Of a stretch of 64,000 nucleotides of DNA, positions 1 through 12,946 are shown in pieces. The DNA comes from Myrica gale (lineage: Eukaryota > Streptophyta > Magnoliopsida > Fagales > Myricaceae): the NCBI GenBank assembly GCA_963930655.1, contig OZ005604.1, positions 8,442,001 through 8,506,000 on the forward strand. Direction: 5' to 3'. Within the stretch, counting starts at the first letter, position 1, and each line of letters begins with the position of its first letter. The translations under genes and the position numbers were made by a program. The notes beneath the pieces were generated by a model, which was given only the letters and a program-made list of their open reading frames with translations, did no database searches and was not told the DNA's origin.

Positions 1-1431
1 CCATATGGTTCGGCCAACATAGAGATGCAAGATCCATGCTTACCTTGTTGTTCTTTGCTCCTTCTCCTTGTTCCTTGCGAACTTCTCCCCTCTTTCACCT
101 ACTAAACAACCTAAGACTCTTAATCATCCAGATCTCAACATATCCATGCATGAAACAACTAAAACCCTAGATCTATACACAAGAGTTCGGCCATCAAGAG
201 AGTTTTTTACCTTAGTGCTCCTCTGGCCCTTTTTCTCTCTTTCCTTTGCAAAATACCTCTTTCCCTTCACTTCTTCTTCTCCTTTCTTCTCCTTTGTTCT
301 TCTTCCTTGTCCTCCTTCTTCCCTTTACACAAAATCCCCTTGACCCAAGCTCAAATCTCAGCCTTTTGGTTCAAGGGTTTTGGCCTCCCCTTGATTTCTC
401 TCCTTTGGGTATTCGGTTTCTCTCTTCTCCTTGGTGTTTGGTTCCTCTCTCCTAGGCTTAGTGTTGGTCGACCAAGGTGACCTAAATGAGCTCATGTGAA
501 GGGGAAAAAAGGGTATAGGCGTGTGAGGCAAATGGTCATGCATCTAGCCATGATTTTCGGCTATGACAATTTATTTCCTCTTCCATGTCATTTTTCAGCT
601 TTTCCATTTCTTGTCTCCCTCATGTCTCCATTGCCTTTCTAGTATAACACTTTTGCACCACAAAATTCAAACCCTAATTGTCATTCACGTGTATCTCCCC
701 TCTCCACAAAATTCCAACTTCTAGTTTGAAGCTTGTTCCCCATTTAGTTAACTTGGTTGAATTCCAACTACCTAGTTTACTTAGTAAAATAAATGAAGTT
801 TAGCAATACTAATCTCATATTATAAACTTGACTTCAAGGCCCATTGGGCAGCCCAATAAATCCTTAATCCAAGGCCCAACATTACCACCTAAAGCCCAAT
901 TCATAAGTCTAAGGGCTTGGGCCCAATGTCCAATTTTCTTAAGGCCCAATAGCACCATTACTAGGCCCATTACCATGTTTATTTTGGCAGCCCATTAGCA
1001 TGCCATATAAGCCCAATATACACCACATGTTTTAAGCCTCATGGCAGCCCAATATCTCACTTCAAGGGCCCATCATCACATGTACTTGGGCAGCCCATAT
1101 GTCATAACTTCAAGGCCCAAATACATCTAATAACCGGCCATACATGGGTAGCCCAATGTCAGCCCATTGTTTGAGGTTTCTAAGCCCAACATACAAGTCT
1201 TAATAATCTAAAATCATTCATAAGAAAATCCTTCAAAAATTAAAATCAAGATTATTGAAGGAAATTATACAATTAATCTAGTAACATGAAATTGGTTACT
1301 ATAGATTTAAAATCCCATCCATAGCATTTAAAATCATAACATCATATTTTAGAAATTCAAAATAATTATACATGCATTTTCTTAACATTAAATCATGTCT
1401 TGTCCAAGCAAGGTTTCTTCGGGGTCTTACA
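1..1431 (-). repeat. Partial LTR of Tekay-like Ty3/gypsy family (GCCCA-type U3), cut by window edge
   Basis: This is the promoter-side end of a minus-strand LTR. It aligns by eye with 7840-9358, sharing the pyrimidine-rich stretch, the GCCCA-rich block and the terminal GGGGTCTTACA. It sits inside the 5' LTR of element I: the sequence resumes with ACCTATGTGATAAG, which is continuous in the 3' LTR near 14514. ACCTA at 1432-1436 would be the right copy of a 5-bp target duplication. Whether it is a solo LTR or the end of a longer element cannot be seen. Small frames here are compositional. Confidence 0.8.
838..1193 (-). promoter_or_regulatory. GCCCA/TGGGC motif array in LTR U3
   Basis: About 16 copies of GCCCA (many as AAGGCCCA or CAGCCCA) lie in roughly 350 bp. 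Read in the LTR sense this is TGGGC/TGGGCC, the plant Site II element bound by TCP factors. The array lies in the U3 (promoter) part of the LTR. Binding is inference; the motif density is visible. Confidence 0.6.
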
Positions 1432-4411
1432 ACCTATGTGATAAGTGGTAGGTGAAATGAAAAGAAGAGAAAAGTGAATTAGAAGAGAAGAATTTTGTGA
1501 TAGACAAAGTGGGAATTTGAAATAGCTATAGAGTGCATCACGTGAAGGCTTAGAAAACAAAGAAATAAAAGAAGACAGAGCATTTAATGTGCCACCCATC
1601 CAGCCAATGGCTGCTGTCGATGGAACCAAGGGAAATTTTCCCCTTGCTCATAATCTTGGCCAAGTCCATTTGGCCGAACTCTTCACCCATCCTTGTCTTT
1701 CACGCTTCACACATCTCTCAACCTCACTTCCTCATTTCAGCTTGTTCTCCCTCTTTTGTGGCCAAATATCTCTTCTTGCACAACTTGCTTTTTCTCCTCT
1801 TGTGACCGAATATCTCTCCTTGCTCAGTTCACTTTCCTTTTGACAGAAGTACACACCATTTCAGCTTGCCCTTGTTCTCTTAGCCAAACCACTACAGCTC
1901 CAAGCTTTGCCTTGATTTCTTCAAGCTTTTCCAGCAGCTATTCATCTCTTTTCCCTCACTTCAAACCTTCATCTCAGCGCCTATAAACACTTATCTCAAT
2001 CCTAGAAACCATCCAAGTGAGAGAAACCGAAAGCTTAAGGAGTAAAAGTTTCTGTTGTTTAGCCGAGTGCTATAGTTGGTGGTAGAGGTAAAGACTTAGT
2101 CTTTGCATGTGCTGTTTTGATTATTTTCCTCCATAGGTTTTGACCCTAAATGCTTTTATGCTAGGTGTTCTCTTCCCTAATCAGCTTGTGTTCAACACCA
2201 AGGTAAGGCCGAATATGGTTAGTAGTTGAAAATGTTGATGGCCGAACCTTGCATGTTCCGTTTCTCTTTGATTTGGCCAATATCTTTTGATGTCATTTTG
2301 TATATACTTGTTAGATCTGATAGGTTGGGTCTGCTGAAATTAGGTTGTGATGTGGTTGATGGAGGAAGGGATTAATTGGAGGTTGAATATATTCTTGCTT
2401 GAGGAACTTCATGCATTTTTTAGTATTGTGTAGATCTGGACATTTCCTGTTGATTAGCACCTCCTAGGTTGTGAAATTGGTTGCTGGGGGTTGGGAATAT
2501 ATGTTTGGATTGCATGCACATAGGTTTTTGGTGGCCGAATGGCTTAGAAGTGATATATAGGTTTATGGCCGAATGATTGGAGTTAGAGAACCCTAGGTTT
2601 GATGCTATGTTTTGGTTTAATGTTGCATGCAATTGGAAATCACTAAATAAATCAAGATGGAAGGTTCATTAATGATATTGTAAGTGTTAAGTTAAGATGG
2701 AAAGAAACTCTAAGTAGTATAAGAATAGCAAATGAATTTATGTTGTAAAGTGCCAATGGCCGAATAGATGTAGTTGAATTAAGGAAGTTTATTGTAAAAA
2801 TGTAAAACCTAAGTATCATATACTAAGAAGAGAGTCGCGGGTTGGATAGTAAATGGAATAAATAATCATGGATTAGCCATGATTAGAGTTGGATAAGATG
2901 AAGTATCTAGTTAACAAAGAATAGCCTTGATGCATAAGATTAAGAAGATGTCAAGCTTGGATTTAAGCACTAAATAGCATGCTGTTTGAAGCCTTGATTA
3001 AGATATGGTTATAATCGATTGCTGTCATGTAATTATGTTACTTAGGGCTTTGGTCAGCAACCTATCTTAAGGGATTAATGTGAAGAGGAGTAAATCAGCA
3101 AGTGTAGAAGGTTGGTTAATTGGTGAATTTGATGGACAATAGGTTTGATCAAGTCAAAGGCAAGGAAATGAAGTTAGACACTATACGAGTTGCTGATTTG
3201 AACTTAGGATTCTATGATGTTGTATGTTGATTTCTTTCTTCAAGGTTTTATGAAAGTTTAATTATGTAACCCTTTGAAAATAAAATAGTATTTTCAAATA
3301 TGTATCCTTGGTAAAACCGAAACTATTATAAGTATTCTTTGAATCTTTTTATGATTAAATTCTTAAGCATCTAAGAAGTATTTGAATCGCTTGTAGGCGA
3401 AGCACCGTCTCATTATCAAGAGAACCAAGGTAAGTGGATTGTAAGTATAAACTTACATTTTTGCAAAACTGGAATGATACACTGCATAACTTTACATGAA
3501 CAAGCAAAGCATCATAAGTGAGAATGTCATGGCACGAGCATTGCATGACTTTCTAAAGAGATTTTTATGCAATGATATATGAGAAGTTTTATGATAAGTC
3601 AAGTTAAGTTAAGGGCCCTGGTCGGTACCGTACCATCAAGATGGACTCCAATACCGAAGGACGAATGCGAGAAGGTTGGGTGAATCCTAAGAGGTAGTGC
3701 AACCACACTGAAGGACAAATGTGAGAAGGTGTGGACCTCCAAGGGTCGTGTCTAGCCATCAGGCCTGGGGCAACTACAAGGGTTAGCTCGACCAAATGAA
3801 ATGTCCCCAAGGGTAAGGGAGACAATTCTGATGGGAACGCACAACCCAGACTTCAGGGGTTAAATGGAGCGTAAGTAGCCCACAAGTCAAGAACGAATTA
3901 TTTTTTAAGGACCATGGGTCAATTTCAAGAACAAGAACAAGTTTTAAGATCAAGAGCATGTGCATAGCCATGAAACATGCACGTGCATCATGATTTACAA
4001 ATTCTCATGATATTCAAGTTCAAGTTTTAAGATCATGTTTTCAAGTTATGTTTTTCCCTTACTGAGTCTTTTTGACTCACGTTTTTTTTAAAAACTGTAT
4101 CATTCCAGATACTTCAGGTGAAGGAAGTCAGGAGGACTATCTGACTTAGAAGGAAGACGTTTATGTGTTTTGTTGTTGTGACTTGATCGATGTGATCTGT
4201 CACCTATATATGTGTTGTTCATGTATTGTGTAATTTAAGATACTATGCTAAATTGAGGACTTTTATAAAGTTATGTTGTTATGAGTTTGGCTCGTCTCTC
4301 TCTCGATCCTAAGTTCTTTCCGCTGTATGTTTAAGGAAGTTCGCTGGAGTTAACCTCTGGGGTTGCTCGCAGCTGTCACGGTCCCTGCGGGACTGCGTTC
4401 GGGGCGTGACA
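1432..4411 (+). repeat. 5' LTR of element I (left part lost to nested insertion)
   Basis: The LTR ends in GGGGCGTGACA at 4411, directly before the primer-binding site. It is the reverse complement of the solo LTRs at 5612, 23518 and 29869, sharing the GGTACCGTACC palindrome near 3630 and the TGAGTC/GACTCA hairpin at 4063. Its first part is absent because of the insertion at 1-1431. No host gene is present. Confidence 0.88.
4063..4079 (+). other. Conserved LTR hairpin TGAGTC-TTTTT-GACTCA
   Basis: A perfect 6-bp inverted repeat around five T residues lies about 330 bp before the LTR end. The same structure occurs in reverse complement at 5936-5952 and 30187-30203, and with a 5-bp stem at 23836-23850. 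It is retained in all four LTRs where this part is visible. A role in RNA 3' processing or factor binding is speculative. Confidence 0.6.
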
Positions 4412-4418
4412 GTATAAG

Positions 4419-4430
4419 TGGTATCAGAGG
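4419..4430 (+). other. Primer-binding site of element I
   Basis: TGGTATCAGAGG lies seven bases after the LTR end and resembles the plant initiator Met-tRNA primer site TGGTATCAGAGC used by most Ty1/copia and Ty3/gypsy elements. Confidence 0.85.
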
Positions 4431-4589
4431 ATTAGAGAGTAGAGCCATGAGACATAGGGAATGCCATAAGACATAGGGAATGGATTAGAACCCTAAACCC
4501 TAGAGATATAAGTTATATGTTAAGAGTCAAATACGTTAGACTTCTAAGTTGGGTTGTGCTCTGTGCTAAATGTGACCTTGAAGTGCAGG

Positions 4590-5611
4590 ATGGCACCTAG
4601 AGGACCACAGAGAAATCGGGGACCCGAGGATCCGGGTGTTACCACCGATGAAGTATTAAGGCACGTGGCTCAGCTCATTGCCGAGCAGGTGCAACAAGGT
4701 GCTAACGTATAAGGGGTAAGAGGTCGCCCTGAGGGATGTACTTTTGATCAATTTAATCCTCAGCACCCGCCAACGTACAATGGCAAAGGAGATGCGATCT
4801 TGGCTGAGAATTGGCTGGTGGCAATAAAGGAGTTACTAGAAGTTTTGGGGTGTACGGATGCCCAGAAGTTGAGCTTTGCTACTTTTAAGCTTCAGGGAGA
4901 TGCCAAAAGGTGGTGGCTGTCTGAGAAAGTATTATTAAGCCAGGAGTTGGGGGAACAACCCATAACCTGGGAAAGATTTCAACAGGAGTTCTTAGACCGT
5001 TACTTCCTAAGGACAACTTGGGAGGCGAAAGCAAGGGAATTTGCCACCCTAACTCAAGGGACTATGACGGTGGAGCAGTATGCTGGACGATTCATGGAGT
5101 TAGTGCGGTTCGCCCCGTACTTGGTACCAGACGAAGAACGTAAGGCTAGGAAGTTCGAGGAGGGACTTCACCCACGGGTCTACGACAGAGTTTATAGCCA
5201 TAATCTGAAGACCCTAGCCGAGGTGATAGAAAGGGCGGTGATTGTGGAGCAGGATTACAAAGAATAGCGGCTTACTATGAACAACAGAAGTGGAAGGCTC
5301 CTTCCAATCCAACAATACCGTAGATGCCCTGGAAGAGAAATAAGCCGGATTCATCGTATATACAGCATCAGAGACAGATCCAGAGGCCGAACCAAAGGCC
5401 CAGTGGAACTCAGACTTCCGGAGGGAACCAATTTCCTCTGTGTAACAAGTGCAACAGGAGACACCCGGGGGAATGCAGGCAAGGCTTATGTTTTCAATGC
5501 GGGAAGCCTGGTCACTTTACCAGAGATTGCAGAAATGCCGGCAGCTCAAACAAAGCAACCCGACCCCCACAGCAGAACAATGCAAGGAGGCCCAACGCAA
5601 GCAAGGTTGTA
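4590..5611 (+). pseudogene. gag of element I (capsid and CCHC zinc knuckle); fossil
   Basis: It starts at an ATG 170 bp after the primer site. The capsid portion has the retrotransposon gag family pattern, for example KLQGDAKRWW and TVEQYAGRFMELVRFAPYLV. A zinc knuckle CFQCGKPGHFTRDC (CX2CX4HX4C) lies at about 5489-5530. Gag packages element RNA in cytoplasmic particles. The copy is degraded and ends at the nested LTR. Confidence 0.85.
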
Positions 5612-8600
5612 TGTCACGCCCCGAACGGCATCCCGTAGGGACCGTGACAGCCGCGAGCTATCCCCCGGATAGCTCCAGCGTTCTTACTTACTTACGTGCT
5701 TACGGCGGAAACATACAAGATCGTGAGGGATTCAAGCTAAATCTTACATAATCAGGGTTCTCATTAAGTTTGCATACAAAACATATATAATATTTTAAAA
5801 ACCCAACTAGTGACGGATCTCATCGATCGGGTCACCATTATCAAAAATATAAACTTCATCTGGGTCCTTCTAAGTCAGGTAGTCCTCCTGACTCTCTTCA
5901 CCTGTGGCATCTGGAACGACACAATTTTAAAAACGTGAGTCAAAAAGACTCAGTAAGAGAAAGACATAACTTTGAAACATGCTCTTGACTTATGCTTGCT
6001 TAATCATGAAAGAAAGAACTTGATAAGTGATGCACATGCATGTCATGGATATGCATATACTCTTGCTTAATTTCGGCTCCAGGCCCTTGAAAATTACTTA
6101 TTCATACATGTGCCACTCTTGGCCTTTGCATGACCATTTCATATCTTTCACTTGTGGGCTCGCTCCATTTAACCCCTGAAGTCAGGGTTGTGCGTTCCCT
6201 TTGGAACCGTCCTCGAATTCCCTTGGGGACCTTACATATGGTCAGCTGGCGCACCTTCTCGCATTCGTCCTTCAGTGGCTAGACTTGACCCTTGGAGGCC
6301 CACACCTTCTCAATGTCCTTCAGTGTGGTTGCACAGCCTCGTGGATTCACCCATCCTTCTCGCATTCGTCCTTCGGTATGGGAGTCCATCTTGATGGTAC
6401 GGTACCGACCAGTGCCCCTTAACTTAACTTATCGTTTCATAAAACTTTTCATAGTCTTTCCATAAAATCATTGCATAAACATTCTTCTTGAAAAATTCAT
6501 GCAATGCACATGTTGTGTCATGCTCGATTAAACTCTCATGCTTGTTCATGAAACGATGCATTGTGTCATTCCAGTTTTTTAAAAGAAACACTTACTGTCC
6601 ACTTACAGTATCCACTTACACTTGGCCTTCCTTGGTAGTGTATAAGACACGTAGATCGCCTACAAGCGATTCAAATATTTCTTAGACTTGAAGAAATCGT
6701 ACGTAATCATTAAACATATATATATATATCACTGAAATCCTTTTAATCATTTAAAGTATTTTATTTACTCTTCTTTAACTAATAATATTTAAACTTAGGT
6801 TATTTAATTATTAAACTCTATTACAATATATTTATATATCTATTCTCGATTAGGGTTTTAATCAACAATTAATAGATTTGGGATTAAACCCAAGTCTCCC
6901 ATTAGTTAATGTACTCCATTAAACCTTACATTAAACTATTAATAACTTAATCACACTTAAATCTTGAATTGGACCTTAAACCTCAATTAATCCCGAGTAC
7001 TAACACTAACTAGGGTTTCAAATATTTTTATTACATGATCATGGTTCTTCAATATTAATTCTAATTAGCCTAACCCTAATTTCCTTATCCATCACAACAA
7101 TGATAATCAATTTATCATAAATTGCACTTAGGGTTTCATTTCATTATGATATTCGGCCATTACCATTTTATGCATCCTTTAGTCACAACTTCAACTCCAA
7201 GGGTGATCTCATCCTGCATTCAACCAATTTCACAACCTAGGATCTAAGAATCAAAGCACAAACATAAGATACAATGAAGTACAATTTTCAGCCAGCACAT
7301 GATTTCATCCAACTTATTATGTTTCCTTTGGTTTCCTTTAATTTGCATGCATCCTTTACACTTAGCAATCACCTACCATGCATTGGGTCATAAATCTTGT
7401 ACATAACATGACCAATGACCAGATCCAATTATGCACAAAATTAATCTTGGAACCCTAGGTATACTATATTCGGCCATACCACTTAATACCACCTTTTATA
7501 CTTAGAAAATTTATAACATGCATACTTTGCACTCTACAATCCATCTTAGCATGCATTTACTTCACACCCTCATCATTCATGTATGACATGTCCAGATCTA
7601 ACATTTAAACACATATATAATCATAGATCTAAAGAGATTCACAACTTACAACTAACATAGGCTTAAATCCAACATCCTTTAACATACATTGTTTTCTCTT
7701 TGCATTTTTTCCAACATACAACTCTAGATCTAGAATATACATAGCTAGATCTAACCTTAGACATCTTAATACTACCAGATCTAGCAAGATTCAACAACCT
7801 AAGAACATGAAACATCAAGATCCATTCACAACTAGTTCGGCCAATCAAGAGGTATGGTGGTTCCGTCACTACCTTGTTGTTCCTTCTTCCTTCTCTTTGT
7901 TCCTTTGCAAGCTTCTCCTCTCCTTCACCTACTAAACAACCTAAGGTTCTTAATCATTCCAGATATCACCATATCCAAGCATAAAACAACTCAAACTCTA
8001 AGATCTATACACAAGAGAATTCGGCCAGCAAGAAAAAACAAGATCCGGTTTTTACCTTAGTGCTCCTTTGTTTCTTTTCTCTTTTTCCTTTGCACAACAC
8101 CTCTTTTACTTCACTTCCTTCTTCTCCTTTCTTCTTCTTCCTTGTCCTCCTTCTTCCCTTTACACAAAATCCCCTTGACACCAGCTCAAATCTCAGCCTT
8201 TTGGTTCAAAAGTTTTGGCCTCTCCTTGATTTCTCTCCTTTGGCTTTCGGTTCTACTCTCTTTCTCTTTGGTTTGCTTTGGCTTGTGTTTCTCTCTATTA
8301 GCTATGTGTTGGTCGACTAAGGTAACCCAAATGAACACAAATGAAGTGGAAAAGAAGGTGATAGGCGTGTAAAGTCACAAGTGAGGACAAAAGGGCATGA
8401 ACCTCACCACTAAATTCGTCCAAGAGGTGTTCCTTCACTTTTTCTCCAACATTTCAGGTTTTGCCCATGCTTGTCACCTTGTCTTGGTCGACCATCACCC
8501 CTAGCCACACACTCAACTCCTTCATTAAATGTTTGGCTAACTCCCTTAGTTCATTTGGTTGAATTCTAACTACTTAGTTCACTTATCCTAATCTAGTTAC

Positions 8601-9358
8601 TTAGGAAACTTAAATAGGATTAGTTCCACTAACCTAACTTTATTAACCTAATTTTCATGGCCCCTTGGGCAGTCCATTAAGCCCTTAATTCAAGGTCCAT
8701 CATCATATCCTAAAGCCCAATTCATAAGCCTAAGGGCTTAGGCCCAATGCCCAACTTCCTTAAGGCCCAATAACACCATTTTAAGGCCCATTGCCATGGG
8801 CTTCATGGCAACCCAATATCATGCTTTCCAAAGCCCATCTCCATGATTATTTTGGCAGCCCATTAGCATGCCATTATAAGCCCAATATACACCAAATGTT
8901 ATAAGCCTCATGGCAGCCCAACATCACACTTCAAGGGCCCATCATCACATGTAATTGGGCAGCCCATTTGATTACATTTCAAGGCCCATCATGTCAAATT
9001 TTCGGCCAAGCATGGGCTGTCCATTATCAGCCCATTCTTTTAGGTTTTAAGTCCACCCATTTAAACCTTAATAGCCCAATAATATAATCCATAAGAAAAT
9101 CCTTCAAAAATAAAATCAAGAATATTGAGGAAAATATACAATTAATCTAGCAACATGAAATTGGTCACTATAATATTTAAATTCCATCCATGGCATTTGA
9201 ATCATATCATCACATATTGGAAATTCAAAATAACTACATATACATTTTCTTAACATTAAATCATGCCTTGACCAAGCAAGGTCTCTTTTAATACAAAACA
9301 GGTCATGGAATCCTTCATCTAGTAATGAAGTAGACACGGTTTTCTTTGGGGTCTTACA
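5612..9358 (-). repeat. Solo LTR, Tekay-like family (GCCCA-type U3), inside element I
   Basis: It starts TGTCACGCCCCGAACGG and ends GGGGTCTTACA, 3747 bp, in the opposite orientation to element I. A perfect 5-bp target duplication TTGTA lies at 5607-5611 and 9359-9363. It holds the TGAGTC/GACTCA hairpin, an AT microsatellite near 6715 and a GCCCA-rich U3. No coding region is seen; small frames are compositional. It is a solo LTR left by LTR-LTR recombination of a complete element. Confidence 0.92.
8656..9060 (-). promoter_or_regulatory. GCCCA/TGGGC motif array in LTR U3
   Basis: About 14 GCCCA copies lie in 400 bp at the position equivalent to the array at 838-1193. In the LTR sense they read TGGGC (Site II-like). 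GATAAG arrays, present in the other LTR subfamily at this place, are absent here. Confidence 0.6.
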
Positions 9359-12300
9359 TTGTATGCTCTTACTCCGGAGGATGCGGAGAATCAAAACAGA
9401 GTGGTGGCAGGTAAGTTGCCTTTGCCTCAGGAGGAAGCCCTAGTTCTATTTGATTTGGGGGCCACGCATTCATTCATTGCATCAACATATTGCAAGGCAC
9501 ATGCCATACTCAATGAGCCGTTAGATTTTAATGTTCTTGTGTTGACGCTCGCTGGGGGAAGAGTTGATTGTAGCCGGATGGTGAAGAACTATCCGATAGA
9601 AGGGGAAGAGCAGGTCATGTTGAATGATTTGATAGTTATGGGGATGGGTGGATTTGATATTATCCTAGGCATGGATTGGTTGGCGAAGCATGGTGCTAAT
9701 ATTTGGTGCTATGATAAGAAGGTCGTGTTCCAAAAGGAGGGGAGACCGGATTGTTGCTTTACCGGTATGAAGAAGATGGAGCGAAGGCCAGCGATTATCT
9801 CGGCCTTGCAGGCTAAGAAATTGTTGCAAGGAGGGCATGAAGGATTCTTAGTCTGGGCGAACGATACACAGAAGGAGGCTCCTACACTTGAGCAAACCCC
9901 GATAGTGAGTGAATTTTCAGACGTGTTCCCTGAAGACTTACCAAGTTTACCACCAGATAAGGAGGTGAAGTTTGGTATTGAATTGGAACCAGAGACAGTC
10001 CCAATTTCCGAGGTACCGTATCGAATGGCTCAAGCAGAGCTGAAGGAGCTAAAATTTCAACTAGAAGATCTCCTGGAGAAGGGGTTTATACGGCCAAGTG
10101 TGTCACCTTGGGGAGCACCGATCCTGTTTGTCAAGAAGAAGAACGGAAGTCTCCAGATGTGCATTGACTATAGAGAGCTGAATAAGGTGACTATAAAGAA
10201 TAGGTACCCGCTGCCTCGTATTGATGATTTGTTCGATCAGTTGCAAGGGGCACAAGTGTTCTTGAAGATTGATTTGAGGTCGAGTTATCATCAGTTGAAA
10301 GTGAAGGAAGGAGACATACCTAAGACAGCCTTTCGGACCCGCTATGGTCACTATGAATTTCTGGTGATGCCATTTGGGTTAACCAATGCCTCGGCCGCAT
10401 TTATGGACTTAATGAATAGGGTATTTAAGGAGTTCCTGGACAAGTTTGTGGTGGTATTCATAGATGACATCCTAATTTACTCTCGAAACCAGGAGGAACA
10501 TGAGAAGCATCTAAGGATTGTTTTGCAGATCCTTAGGGAGAAGAAGTTGTATGCCAAATTCTCCAAATGTGAATTCTGGTTGGAACAAGGCCGATTTTAG
10601 GGACATGCAGTGTCGGGTGAAGGGATTGCTGTGGATCCCGATAAAGTTGATGCGGTGTTCAAATGGCCAAGGCCTACGAATGTTAAGGAGATAAGAAGGT
10701 TCCTGGGGATAGCAGGATACTACCGATGGTTTATCAAGGGGTTTTCAAAGATAGCAATGCCCATGACCTCGTTAACCAAGAAGAATGTCAAGTTCGAATG
10801 GACAGACGAGTGCGAACGGAGTTTCTAGACTCTAAAGGCCAATTTAGTTACTGCCTCGGTATTAGCTTTGCCCTCAGAGAATGGGGAGTATGAGATCTAT
10901 ACTGACGCCTCGAAGCAAGGTTTGGGATGTGTGCTGATGCAGGATAAGAAGGTCATAGCCTATGCGTCTAGGCAATTGAGGCCTCACGAGGTGAATTACC
11001 CCACTCACGATTTGGAGCTAGCTGCAGTGGTACATGCGCTGAAGATATGGAGACATTATCTCTACGGAGTTAAATGCGAGATATTCACGGACCAAAAGAG
11101 TCTCAAGTACTTTAATACACAAAAGGAGCTGAATATGAGGCAACGACGCTGGTTGGAGTTGATTAAAGACTATGACTGCACCATTAGCTACCACCCGGGG
11201 AAAGCTAACGTGGTGGCTGATGCTCTAAGTAGGAAGTCGGCCGAATCGAGTGCCATGGAGACAGTTTCGGAAGGGATCATGAAGGATCTGGAAAGGGCGG
11301 AGATCACGCTTATTATGATAGATCAGTTTGTTTCAATCGCAGGGCTCTCATTACAACCGTCGCTGGAGGAGCAAATTCGCCAAGCCCAGAAGAGCGATAA
11401 AGTGATGGCAGGGATTAGAGAAAAGATTGGGAAGAAAAATGATTCAGACTTTGAGGATAAGGATGGATTGTTGAAATACCGAAGCAGAATCTGTGTCCCT
11501 AGTACGAGAGGAATCAAAGACTTGATCTTAGCAAAGGCATATACCACGCCCTATACCATCTACCTAGGAGGAACAAAGATGTATCGGGACATCAAGAAGG
11601 TCTATTGGTGGCTGACCATGAAGCGAGAGATTGCGGAGTATGTTGCCCGATGTCTGACCTGTCAAAGAGTGAAGGCAGAACACCAGAGGCCGGCAGAGAC
11701 GTTAAACCCCTAGAGATCCCAGAGTGGAAGTGGGAAGGAATAGCCATGGATTTTGTTGTTGGGCTACCTCGAAGGACAGCTGGCTATGATGCTATATGGG
11801 TAATTGTGGACCGATTGACTAAGTCAGCCCATTAGGGTGAAGTATACTTCAGAGAAGCTAGCTGAAGTTTACCTCCAAGAGATTGTGAGACTCCATAGTA
11901 TACCCAAGAGTATAGTGTCAGATAGGGATCCAAGATTCACTTAAAGATTTTGGAAAAGATTGCATGAATCCCTAGGTACTAAATTGAATTTTAGTATCGC
12001 TTTCCACCCGCAGACAGACGGACAATCCTAGCAAACCATTCAGATTCTAGAAGATATGCTTCGGGCTTGCGTAATAGATTTCAAGGGCAGTTGGGCCCAA
12101 TACCTACCATTAGTAGAGTTCGCTTACAATAACAGCTTCCAGTCAAGCATTGGCATAGCACCATACGAAGCCTTATATGGGCGGAAGTGTAGGTCTTCAT
12201 TGTTTTGGGATGAAGTAGGGGAAGGAAGACTGTTGGGTCCAGAGATAATCATGCAGACGAAAGAGAAGATTCAAGTAATCAAAGAAAGACTTATTACGGC

Positions 12301-12783
12301 CCAAAGTCGACAGAAGAGCTATGCGGACAACCGAAGAAGGGAGCTAAATTTTGAAGAAGGAAGTAAGGTGTTCTTAAAGATTTCCCCAACTAAGGGAGTA
12401 GCGCGATTTGGGACGAAGGGAAAGCTTCAACCCAGATTTATAGGACCTTCCGAGATCCTGGAGCTCGTTGGACCGGTGGCTTATAGATTGGCGTTGCCGC
12501 CATCCATAGCAGGAGTCCACGATGTATTCCATGTGTCGCTTTTACGCAAGTATGTACCTGACCCTACTCATGGATTAGAATATGAACCTTTGCAGATCAA
12601 AAAGAACCTTACCTATGTAGAGAACCAGTGAGGATTCTCGATAGAAAGGAGCAACAATTGCGGACAAAGGTTATACCGCTTGTAAAGGTTCTATGGAGGA
12701 ACCATGGAGTAGAGGAGACATCATGGGAATTAGAAAGCGAAATGTATGAGAAGTACCCTCAGTTGCGAGGAGAAGGAATTTAA
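9359..12783 (+). pseudogene. pol of element I: protease, RT, RNase H, integrase; fossil
   Basis: Visible in order: aspartic protease (DLGATHSF near 9450), reverse transcriptase (10010-10560, with [15 protein letters not shown] and FIDDILIYS), RNase H (10868-11240, with [13 protein letters not shown] and DALSRK), the integrase zinc-binding region (near 11560-11680), the integrase core remains (about 11740-12240), and the integrase C-terminal GPVAYRLALP/HDVFHVSLLR block (near 12470-12545). A tail similar to plant chromovirus ends follows to 12783. The polyprotein is interrupted in several places and cannot be functional. Confidence 0.9.
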
Positions 12784-12946
12784 GAAGTATTTGCTCCCTT
12801 ACCTTGAATGAAATTGTCTTGTGAATTGTGCATTGTTTGCTTATTATATGATTGACTTCCTTTTGCATAAAGAATATGGATGCTTTGTGAAAAATGTCGA
12901 TATATTTTATTCATGTACATGACTGACTATTGTATTGTGATGTCAG

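Noticed and set aside
68-455. Overlapping 91- and 69-residue frames at the left edge
   Set aside because: Leu/Phe/Pro/Ser-rich products of a pyrimidine-rich LTR stretch; the same composition recurs at 8060-8372, 26457-26992 and 32720-33181 in other copies without conserved frames.
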